This document shows positions 1 to 6,522 of a stretch of DNA of 33,680 bases, piece after piece. The stretch is from Acidobacteriota bacterium (GTDB lineage Bacteria > Acidobacteriota > Thermoanaerobaculia > Multivoradales > Multivoraceae). The stretch is taken from assembly GCA_028877275.1 (NCBI GenBank), contig JAPPFP010000015.1, positions 1-33,680 of the forward strand, written 5' to 3'. The translations under genes and the position numbers were made by a program. The notes below the pieces were generated by a model that was not told the origin of the DNA, made no database searches, and was given only the letters and a program-made list of their open reading frames with translations. Within the stretch, counting starts at the first letter, position 1; each line of letters starts with the position of its first letter.

Positions 1-27
1 CCCCCCCCCCCCACCACTCTCTCTGGG

Positions 28-81
28 CTGCGCCGCTCCGCGGCTTCGCCCAGAGGCGGGTCAGAAGACCCGCGCACCCAG
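28..81 (-). repeat. REP-like two-hairpin repeat, stem version 1
   Basis: Read on the minus strand, the element starts with CTGGGTGC at 81. It continues into the hairpin GCGGGTC-TTCT-GACCCGC (56-73) and then, after a short linker, a second hairpin GCCGC-GGA-GCGGC near 33-45. The head is identical over 26 bases to the copies at 7948, 8060, 11861 and 33442. The tail instead resembles the tail of the stem-version-2 copies at 6450 and 9133, so this copy links the two versions. It lies upstream of the GNAT gene and close to the contig end. Confidence 0.8.
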
Positions 82-131
82 AGCAACGTCGTTTCCCAGG
101 AGCGACGCCGTCTCCAGAGCAACGTCGTCGC
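78..131. repeat. Three tandem 18-bp units upstream of the GNAT gene
   Basis: Three units start at 78, 96 and 114 with exact 18-bp spacing. Units 1 and 3 share CCAGAGCAACGTCGT; unit 2 is a diverged copy beginning CCAGGAGCGACG. The third unit continues into TGCTCTGG, giving an inverted repeat with 8-bp arms (CCAGAGCA at 114-121 and TGCTCTGG at 132-139). This ends 16 bases before the GTG start at 156. It could be a leader hairpin or an operator; nothing here distinguishes the two. Confidence 0.6.
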
Positions 132-155
132 TGCTCTGGCAAGTAGCATCTCGGC

Positions 156-1466
156 GTGAACGCGGAGACGGCGTGGAATCGTTCCCTGGAGCGGCTGCGC
201 GCCGGCTCGGCGCCGGAGGCCGACCTGGACCGTGCGATCGCCGGCGTCTTGCCGCGGGGTGACGTCTCGGCGTTGCCGCCGGAGGGAACGCGCCTCGTCG
301 TCGGGCCGCAGTCGATCGGCGACGCCGAGGACCTCCCGGACGAAGTGGTGATCGGCTACGTTGCCAAAGCCGACGGCTACGACCGGCTGATCGTCGACCT
401 GCTCGAGGCCGGCTTCCGCCCGCTCCGCGAGCGGTCCGCCGGCGAGGAGCCGCCAGCCTTTCGCGTCATCCGCGCGCGGCGGGACGGCTATCGCATTCGC
501 GGCTACCGCCCCGGCGACGAAGTGGCGATTCTCGAGCTGTTCCGGGACTGTTTCGGGGAGGATCTCAGCCTGCAGCGCTGGCGGTGGAGGTACCTGGACA
601 ACCCGCGCGGCGGCCCGCGGATCTCGCTCGCCTTCGCCGCGGACGGCGAGCTCGTCTGCCAGTACTGCGCGTACCCGGTCCGCTGGCGTGGTCTGCCGCC
701 GGCGGTGCCCGCGGTCGGCCACCAGGTCGGCGACACGATGACCCGTCGCGGCGCCCGCGGCGTGGGCCGCGGGCCGACCAGCATTCTCGCTCGGACCTCG
801 CGGCACTTCTACCTGACGCAGTGCAACGGTCGGGTCGCGTTCAACTACGGCTTCAACACGGGCAACATCACGAAGTTCTCCACCCGCTACGTGGGCGCTC
901 ACGTGGTCGAGGACGCTCCCTGTCGCGAGCTGCCGAAGGAGGCGCCGCTCGGCGGCCGCAGGCGCTTCGGGCGCCGCTACGAGCTGCGGCGGATCGCGGA
1001 GCGGTCGGAGGTCGACGCCGGGTTCGACGACCTGTTCGAGCGGGTCGCCGAGCGCTACGGACTGCTCGTCGAGCGCTCGGCCGAGTACCTGCGCTGGCGC
1101 TACCTCGACTGTCCCGACGAGGGCCTGGAGCTGGTCGCCGCCTATCGCCGCGGGCGCCTGGCGGGTTGGGCGGCCGCGAAGCGCCTGCCGGACCGCGTGG
1201 AGTGGGGTGACGCCCTGATCGATCCGGCGGAGCGTTCGGCGCTGCGGGCCCTGGTCGCCGGGATCCGGGACCCCGACCTGCCGCTGGCCGGCTGGTTCAC
1301 CGAACGGCCGGCCTGGTGGTCAAGAGAACTTGACAGGCTCGGTTTCGTCCGGCGTCCCGACCCCCAGGGTCTCGTGGCCATCATGGTGCCCTTCGTCTTC
1401 GGGGACGCCGTCGAACGCGTGCGGGAGGCGGGCTACTACGCCAGGGGCGACGGGGATCTCTTCTGA
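156..1466 (+). CDS. GNAT-superfamily acyltransferase-like protein (two GNAT-like halves)
   Basis: A 436-residue protein. Residues 1 to about 105 are not recognisable. From about 112 (YRIRGYRPGDEVAILELF) the sequence reads like a GNAT N-acetyltransferase fold, with WRWRYLDNP near residue 147. A second related segment follows near residue 310 (YLRWRYLDCP), then a stretch resembling the GNAT strand and helix that contact acetyl-CoA. The RWRYLD motif recurs, which suggests a duplicated or two-lobed arrangement as in larger GNAT and FemAB-like enzymes. The substrate is unknown. The start is GTG at 156; no strong ribosome-binding site is visible, and the hairpin at 114-139 lies just upstream. It is followed 52 bases later by the macro-domain gene. 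The domain call is firm; the function is open. Confidence 0.7.
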   Translation: MNAETAWNRSLERLRAGSAPEADLDRAIAGVLPRGDVSALPPEGTRLVVGPQSIGDAEDLPDEVVIGYVAKADGYDRLIVDLLEAGFRPLRERSAGEEPPAFRVIRARRDGYRIRGYRPGDEVAILELFRDCFGEDLSLQRWRWRYLDNPRGGPRISLAFAADGELVCQYCAYPVRWRGLPPAVPAVGHQVGDTMTRRGARGVGRGPTSILARTSRHFYLTQCNGRVAFNYGFNTGNITKFSTRYVGAHVVEDAPCRELPKEAPLGGRRRFGRRYELRRIAERSEVDAGFDDLFERVAERYGLLVERSAEYLRWRYLDCPDEGLELVAAYRRGRLAGWAAAKRLPDRVEWGDALIDPAERSALRALVAGIRDPDLPLAGWFTERPAWWSRELDRLGFVRRPDPQGLVAIMVPFVFGDAVERVREAGYYARGDGDLF

Positions 1467-1518
1467 CTGCGATACAATCCCGCGACTTGTCCGAGCTTTG
1501 GCGTTTGGAGATCAGGTA

Positions 1519-2046
1519 GTGGCCGTCAGGATGAACGACACGCTGCTCGAGCTGATCGAGGGCGACATCACGGAGCTGGAAGTCGACGCGATCGTCAATC
1601 CGGCGAACGCGGAGCTGCAGCTCGGCGGCGGCGTCGCCGGCGCCGTGCGCGAGAAGGGCGGCACCTCCATCCAGGACGAGTGCAACCGGATCGGCGGCAC
1701 GCCGGTCGGCACCGCGGTGATGACCGGCGCGGGCACGCTGAAGGCCAGGCAGGTGATCCACGCGGTCGGCCCGAAGATGGGCGAGGGCGACGAAGACCGC
1801 AAGCTCGCCGCCGCCGTCCGCGCGTCGCTGGCCCTGGCCGACCGCAACGGCCAGCGCACGATCGCGATCCCCGCGATCTCCACCGGCATCTTCGGCTATC
1901 CCGTCGACCGCTGCGCCCGCATCCTGCTCACCGAGGTGCACCGGTACCTCCAGGGCGGCACGAAGCTGGAGCGCGTCGTCGTCTGCCTCCACGGCGAGAA
2001 GAACTTCCAGACGTTCCGCAACGAGCTGCGTCGCGGTTTCCGCTGA
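1519..2046 (+). CDS. Macro domain protein (ADP-ribose-binding, possible ADP-ribosyl hydrolase)
   Basis: A 175-residue stand-alone macro domain. The family binds ADP-ribose or derivatives, and many members remove ADP-ribose from proteins or deacetylate O-acetyl-ADP-ribose. Visible signatures are the early loop VDAIVNPANAELQLGGGVAG, where family members usually read NAAN or NPAN followed by a glycine-rich segment, and the later loop ISTGIFGYP that wraps the diphosphate. A GTG at 1519 with GGAG eight bases upstream is preferred over the ATG at 1531, which has no well-spaced site; the frame is open further upstream but without family similarity. The next gene starts directly after this stop (TGA then TTG), implying co-translation with the unknown protein and apgM. 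Confidence 0.85.
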   Translation: MAVRMNDTLLELIEGDITELEVDAIVNPANAELQLGGGVAGAVREKGGTSIQDECNRIGGTPVGTAVMTGAGTLKARQVIHAVGPKMGEGDEDRKLAAAVRASLALADRNGQRTIAIPAISTGIFGYPVDRCARILLTEVHRYLQGGTKLERVVVCLHGEKNFQTFRNELRRGFR

Positions 2047-2463
2047 TTGAGCCAGAACACCCAGCCGCTCCACGTGACCTTCGGGGCCACGCCGGAGATC
2101 TTTGCCACGGACAGCAAGGGCGCGTTCGTCTATGCGCTCAAGCACCTGGACGGCGAGCGCGTGGACACGCGGCGCTACGACGAGATGCGCTTCGTCGTTT
2201 CGGTGTGGCACCCGCGGGAAGGGAAGAACATCGATCTCGACAAGGCCTACCTGGAGTTGCGCGCGAACTTCTCGGAGAACGGCCACTGGACGCGGCTGGC
2301 TGAACTCGAGCCTGTCGTCTCGCCCTACAACCGGGGCGAGAGCTTCGACGGCTGGATCGTCCTGCCGGTGCTGTCGGGAGATTCGGCGTTCCGGCTGCAT
2401 GGCGGCGGCTTCCAACCGCGGGCGCGGCTGCAGATCCGCGCGTCGGCGTACTTCGTCGCGTGA
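2047..2463 (+). CDS. Unrecognised 138-residue protein between macro domain gene and apgM
   Basis: I do not recognise this protein. It is soluble-looking, with no signal peptide or membrane segment. Alternating hydrophobic stretches (for example RFVVSVWHPR, GWIVLPVL and LQIRASAYFVA) suggest a beta-rich fold. The frame begins with TTG at 2047, immediately after the stop of the macro gene, and no ATG or GTG lies closer to the N-terminus without removing a large part of the protein. Its stop overlaps a GTG of the apgM frame by four bases (GTGA at 2460-2463). This tight packing indicates one transcript and coupled translation, but gives no direct hint to function. Confidence 0.65.
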   Translation: MSQNTQPLHVTFGATPEIFATDSKGAFVYALKHLDGERVDTRRYDEMRFVVSVWHPREGKNIDLDKAYLELRANFSENGHWTRLAELEPVVSPYNRGESFDGWIVLPVLSGDSAFRLHGGGFQPRARLQIRASAYFVA

Positions 2464-3728
2464 CCGGGGCTGCCATGGGGCGGCAAGAGCTTTTGACACG
2501 GCTGGCGCAACGGAGCGAGCGCCGGATCGTCCTGCTCGTGCTCGACGGCGTCGGCGACCTGCGCACGGACGCCCAGCCGCGGACCGCCCTGGACGAGGCG
2601 CGGACGCCCAACCTCGACAACCTCGCGGCGCGCTCGGCGCTGGGCCGGCTGGTGCCGGTCGGCGCCGGCATCACGCCGGGCAGCGGACCGGGCCACCTCG
2701 CTCTGTTCGGCTACGAGCCGACCTCGCCGGAAACGGACATCGGCCGGGGCGTGCTGGAGGCGCTGGGCCTCGGGCTGGACGTGCCGCCCGACGCGGTCGT
2801 GGCCCGGTGCAACTTCGCCACCGTTGACGGGGCGGGCCTGCTGCTGGACCGGCGGGCCGGGCGGATTCCGTCGGCGGAGGGGGAGCGGATCTGCGCCCGG
2901 CTCGCGCGCAGGATCGAGGCGGCCGGCGACGCGCTTGGCGACGGCATCGAGGTCGAGGTCCATCCCGGCGAGGCCTACCGGTTCGTCCTCCTGTTCCGGG
3001 CCGCCGATGGGACGCCCGCGCTCGATCCGGGTCTGGTGGACACGGACCCGCAGCGCCTCGGCGTGGCCGCGCTGCCGGTCCAGGCCGCCGCCGGCGCTGG
3101 CGAGTCGGCACGGCGGACCGCCGACCGGATCGCCCCGGCGGTCGCCGCGCTCCAGGCGGAGCTCCGGGACGAGGAGCGGGCGAACACCTTCCTGCTTCGC
3201 GGCTTCTCGAAGCTGCCGGCGCTGCCCGGCGTCGGCGAGCTCCACCGCCTGCGGGCGGCGGCGCTGGCCGGCTACCCGCTCTACCGCGGCGTCGCGAAGG
3301 TCTGCGGCATGGAGGTCGTCGACTGCGGCAAGAGCTTCGGCGAAGTGCTCGACCGGCTGGAGGAACGCTGGTCCGACTTCGACTACTTCTTCCTCCACGT
3401 CAAGGGCACGGACATGGCCGGCGAGGACGGCGATCTCCAGGCCAAGGTCGGCGTGATCGAAGCCGTCGACGCCCTGTTGCCCCGGCTCCTCGACCTGGGT
3501 CCGGACGTGCTGGCGATCACCGGCGACCACTCCACGCCGGCGCCGATGAAGGCCCATAGCTGGCACCCCGTGCCCCTGCTCCTGCGCTCGGAGAACTGCT
3601 TCGTCGACGAGTGCTCCCGGTTCACCGAAGTCGAGGCGATCCGCGGCGCGATCGGCACGATCCCGTCGAGCGAGTTGATGGGGTTGCTGCTCGCTCACTC
3701 CGCTAGACTGGCCAAGTTCGGCGCGTAG
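2460..3728 (+). CDS. apgM: 2,3-bisphosphoglycerate-independent phosphoglycerate mutase, archaeal type
   Basis: Interconverts 3- and 2-phosphoglycerate in glycolysis and gluconeogenesis. This is the ApgM branch of the alkaline phosphatase superfamily, distinct from bacterial GpmI. Visible signatures are the metal-binding start VLLVLDGVGDL, the nucleophile segment TPGSGPGHLALFGYEP (serine near residue 75), the late metal site ITGDHSTPAPMKAHSWHPVP, and FLHVKGTDMAGEDGD. At about 420 residues the length matches the family. The start is either GTG at 2460, which overlaps the preceding stop as GTGA, or ATG at 2475 with GGGG upstream; both leave the domain intact. It is the last gene of the macro/unknown/apgM group. 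Confidence 0.9.
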   Translation: MTGAAMGRQELLTRLAQRSERRIVLLVLDGVGDLRTDAQPRTALDEARTPNLDNLAARSALGRLVPVGAGITPGSGPGHLALFGYEPTSPETDIGRGVLEALGLGLDVPPDAVVARCNFATVDGAGLLLDRRAGRIPSAEGERICARLARRIEAAGDALGDGIEVEVHPGEAYRFVLLFRAADGTPALDPGLVDTDPQRLGVAALPVQAAAGAGESARRTADRIAPAVAALQAELRDEERANTFLLRGFSKLPALPGVGELHRLRAAALAGYPLYRGVAKVCGMEVVDCGKSFGEVLDRLEERWSDFDYFFLHVKGTDMAGEDGDLQAKVGVIEAVDALLPRLLDLGPDVLAITGDHSTPAPMKAHSWHPVPLLLRSENCFVDECSRFTEVEAIRGAIGTIPSSELMGLLLAHSARLAKFGA

Positions 3729-3774
3729 CCGGGCCTCACCTTCGTTCAGGCCGCAGTCGAAAGAGGTTGGAATC

Positions 3775-4977
3775 GTGAAGAACCGCCGAAACGTTGTCGC
3801 ATTGGCCGTGGGCTGCCTTGCCCTGGCGTACTCGCCCGAACCCGCCGCGGCTCAGTTGCAGGAACCTGCGAATGAGCTCCACGCGGCGCCCTGGTTCGCC
3901 GATCTCCGGGGGCTGACCGACTCGAATCCCCGGCGCAACGGACATGGCGGCGGCTTCGTGGCTCAGGCCATGAGAAACGCGGCGGGGGACGGTTGGGACG
4001 ACGTGACCTACACCTTCACGTGCGGCAACCGTACGACGATGGAGATGCCGACGCCGGACGCGGCCACCGGACTCGTCGCGGCTCTGATCGACTGCGAGTC
4101 CGATACGGCCGTCGATCCGGTCGATCTGCGGGTGCACAACGTCGAGGACGGCGGCTGGTACTGGGTGTTTCGCCCGATCGGAGACGACGTGGCCGCCGCG
4201 GCGGCGCCGCTCATCCGCATGGACCTGCTGGCCCAGGCGCCGCGGCAGTTGCCGTTGGAGCCGAACATCGGTGGCATTCAGGCCGATCGCCACGACGTCA
4301 CGGTCGACGCGGCCGGCCGCGGTTCCGGCGGCGCAACCCTGTTCACGGACGACGGGAACCGGCTCTTCGACGTACTCCCGCACCCGACGGCCGTCCTGCC
4401 CCCGGCGCCCTGTTCGGGAGAGTTCCTGGACGAGGAAGCGACGGACGAAGACTGCGGCCTGGGAGTGCCGGCCGATTGGGAGCTCATGTTCGCGGACGCG
4501 GAGGACGATCCTCTCGCCGGTCCGGTCGTGCGGCCTGCGAGTGGGGGCTTGCCGGTATCCGTGGGGGCGACTCTCGCCATCGGGACGGGTCATCTCGTGA
4601 CCACCGGCTGCATGCCGGAAGCCGAGATCGAATTGACCGGCGGGATGAGGGACATGACGGTCCTGACTCTTCCCGGCGGCGTGACGGTCGACGGATCCAG
4701 CTCCGACGCGGTGAATCCGGAGGACTGCCCGGCCGCTGAACTCAGCTTCTCGTGGACGGTCGAGGTGGCGGACGACGCTGCCCGTTGCGCGTCGACGAGC
4801 GCGGAGAGGGGCTCGCCCCAGACCGTCCGGGTGACCGCCTCGGTTCTCACGGGCGCTACCCCGGCTCTGCCGGACGATCTGTTCCAGGAGTTCCAGGTGG
4901 TCTGCGGCGATGCGCCGTCCGCGTCGTCGGCGGGCCAGGAGCTCGTACCGGACCTCGGACCGCTCCCGGTCGAGTAG
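3775..4977 (+). CDS. Exported protein of unknown function, cysteine-containing
   Basis: A 400-residue protein with a clear Sec-type signal peptide: a basic start (MKNRRN), a hydrophobic core (VVALAVGCLALAY) and a likely cleavage after PAAA near residue 26. The mature part is acidic, has several spaced cysteines that could form disulfides in the periplasm, and ends in a low-complexity Ser/Ala/Pro tail. I see no known catalytic motif and do not recognise a domain. The GTG start at 3775 is supported by GAGG eight bases upstream. The next gene encodes another exported, acidic, cysteine-containing protein, so the two may share a surface or periplasmic role, but they are not evidently homologous. 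Confidence 0.75.
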   Translation: MKNRRNVVALAVGCLALAYSPEPAAAQLQEPANELHAAPWFADLRGLTDSNPRRNGHGGGFVAQAMRNAAGDGWDDVTYTFTCGNRTTMEMPTPDAATGLVAALIDCESDTAVDPVDLRVHNVEDGGWYWVFRPIGDDVAAAAAPLIRMDLLAQAPRQLPLEPNIGGIQADRHDVTVDAAGRGSGGATLFTDDGNRLFDVLPHPTAVLPPAPCSGEFLDEEATDEDCGLGVPADWELMFADAEDDPLAGPVVRPASGGLPVSVGATLAIGTGHLVTTGCMPEAEIELTGGMRDMTVLTLPGGVTVDGSSSDAVNPEDCPAAELSFSWTVEVADDAARCASTSAERGSPQTVRVTASVLTGATPALPDDLFQEFQVVCGDAPSASSAGQELVPDLGPLPVE

Positions 4978-4999
4978 GCGCGGGCTTCCGCAAAACGAG

Positions 5000-5029
5000 T
5001 TGACGCCCCGCTCGCCGGGGCGCTACCCT
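5000..5029 (+). promoter_or_regulatory. Candidate sigma-70-type promoter with an inverted repeat in the spacer
   Basis: TTGACG (5000-5005) and TACCCT (5024-5029) are separated by 18 bases, a reasonable match to -35 and -10 boxes, about 60 bases before the ATG at 5091. The spacer holds the inverted repeat CGCCCCG/CGGGGCG with loop CTCGC (5004-5022). That repeat could be an operator site or a remnant terminator hairpin for the gene ending at 4977; there is no T-run after it. Confidence 0.4.
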
Positions 5030-5090
5030 GCCGGCTTCGACCCGCGGCCCGGTCGGGGGCTGCGTCTGGAACAAGGAGAAGACCACCCCG

Positions 5091-5882
5091 ATGAAGAAGG
5101 CCTGCCCCCTGGTCGCCGTCCTGCTGTGTCTCGTCGCTCAGTCCGCGGGAGCGACGCCCACCGATTTCACCGTACGAGGCAGGGGCGACGATGCCGTCGA
5201 CCTGCCGCACGCGCTCACCGAGGGGACGTGGCTCTACACCGTCACCTTCGAGTCCGGGACGGACGACGAGGCTGCCTTCCAGCTTCAATCCGTCGGGGAC
5301 GAGTGCGACGGCAACGCAACCATGGCGCTCTCGGCATCCGCCGAGGAGGAGAGTCTCTCGGTCGGGATCTACTCGCCGGGAATCTGTGCCGGCTGGCACG
5401 AGGTCAGCCCGACCGCCGCCGCGACCTGGTCGATTCAGTTCGTGCTGGAGCGGAACCGCAACGAGCCTCCGCCGATCGACCGGGGCGGCTCGAACTGCCC
5501 GCTGGAACGGGCCTGTCTCAGCAACGGGTTCACGATCGGCGTCGAACACCAGGACAGCCTCGGTCGTTGGCGCCAGGCGATGCGTCAGGCGAATCTGAGT
5601 GACGACAGCGCCGTCTTCTACTTCTTCGAGCCGAGCAACGCCGAAGTGCTCGTGAAGGTGCTCAACGGCTGCGAGATCAACGAGAACTGGTGGGTCTTCT
5701 CGGCTCCGGCAACGGACGTGGTGTACCGGGTGACGGTCTGGCCGCCCGACAACGGCCGCGGCACGCGCTGGACGGCCGCCCGCGCCAACCCCAGCAGCGA
5801 ACCCGGCTTCTCCTGGGTGTCGGCGATCACCGACCCGCGGGCCTTCAGTTGCGCTGACGATCCGCCGTCCGACCCGTTCTGA
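5091..5882 (+). CDS. Exported protein of unknown function
   Basis: A 263-residue protein with a signal peptide ([21 protein letters not shown], cleavage probably near residue 21). The mature part has paired cysteines and beta-like stretches such as [10 protein letters not shown] and [10 protein letters not shown], compatible with a small secreted beta-sandwich, but I cannot name a family. The ATG at 5091 follows AAGGAG by 12 bases, slightly long. The C-terminal 38 bases overlap the 3' end of the convergent maf gene, so the two transcripts are antisense to one another there. Confidence 0.75.
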   Translation: MKKACPLVAVLLCLVAQSAGATPTDFTVRGRGDDAVDLPHALTEGTWLYTVTFESGTDDEAAFQLQSVGDECDGNATMALSASAEEESLSVGIYSPGICAGWHEVSPTAAATWSIQFVLERNRNEPPPIDRGGSNCPLERACLSNGFTIGVEHQDSLGRWRQAMRQANLSDDSAVFYFFEPSNAEVLVKVLNGCEINENWWVFSAPATDVVYRVTVWPPDNGRGTRWTAARANPSSEPGFSWVSAITDPRAFSCADDPPSDPF

Positions 5883-6522
5883 ACGCCCTCACATCGCTGC
5901 CGGCGCCTTCGAACAGTTGCCGCACGGTCGGCAGGGGCAGGCCGACGACGTTGCTGTAGTTGCCGTCGATCTCGAGGATGAAGAGACTGCCGAGGCCCTG
6001 GACGGCGTAGGCGCCGGCCTTGTCGTCGGGTTCGCCAGTGGCCGCGTACCAGTCGATCTGCTCGGGGGTCAGTTCGGCGAACAGGACGCGGGTGCTCTCG
6101 ACCGCGTGGAGGGTGTCGCCGGCGGGCGGGCGGAGCGCCGTGCCGGTGAGCACCAGGTGCCAGCGGCCCTGGAGACGTTCGAGCATCGTGCGGGCCTCGT
6201 CGCGGTCGGCGGGCTTGCCGAGGATGGCGCCGTCTTTGACGACGATGGTGTCGGCGGCGAGCACCCACTCGCCGTCGCTGGCGGCGGCTTCGGCCTTCTC
6301 CCGGGCGAGCCGGCGGACGAGGTCGCGGGGCCGTTCGCCGGGGTGCGGCGTCTCGTCGATCGTCGCGGGGCGGACGGTGAAGTCGATGTCGAGGGACTCG
6401 AGGAGTTCGCGTCGACGGGGCGAGGCGGAGGCGAGGACTAGACGGCCTTCGGGCTCGCCGCTTCGCGGCCTCGCCGCGTCTGCCGGCCAGAAGGCCGGCG
6501 CACCGACAGTGGGAGCGCTCAC
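5845..6522 (-). CDS. maf: Maf-family nucleoside triphosphate pyrophosphatase
   Basis: Maf proteins hydrolyse non-canonical or pyrimidine nucleoside triphosphates to monophosphates and are linked to septum control and nucleotide-pool cleaning. Signatures are [14 protein letters not shown], the catalytic AADTIV segment, [18 protein letters not shown], and the late [13 protein letters not shown] and [11 protein letters not shown]. The start is GTG at 6522, overlapping the stop of the upstream VWA gene as GTGA. Family members normally begin about one or two residues before LVLAS. Here about 27 extra residues ([17 protein letters not shown] onward) precede it and are encoded by the REP-like repeat at 6450-6508. 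No alternative start codon lies in frame between the repeat and LVLAS, so this leader is probably translated. Confidence 0.88.
   Translation of the reverse strand: MSAPTVGAPAFWPADAARPRSGEPEGRLVLASASPRRRELLESLDIDFTVRPATIDETPHPGERPRDLVRRLAREKAEAAASDGEWVLAADTIVVKDGAILGKPADRDEARTMLERLQGRWHLVLTGTALRPPAGDTLHAVESTRVLFAELTPEQIDWYAATGEPDDKAGAYAVQGLGSLFILEIDGNYSNVVGLPLPTVRQLFEGAGSDVRAFRTGRTADRQRN
6450..6508 (-). repeat. REP-like two-hairpin repeat, stem version 2, inside the maf 5' coding region
   Basis: Read on the minus strand: TGTCGGTGC, hairpin GCCGGCC-TTCT-GGCCGGC, a 12-base linker, then hairpin GCCGC-GAA-GCGGC followed by GAGCCCG. The head (27 bases) and tail (20 bases) are identical to the copy at 9133-9190; only the linker differs. 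It begins a few bases after the stop of the upstream VWA gene and is read through as the N-terminal codons of maf. Confidence 0.85.

Noticed and set aside
1473..1478. TACAAT before the macro gene as a -10 box
   Set aside because: No acceptable -35 box at 16-18 bases upstream; too weak to list as a promoter.
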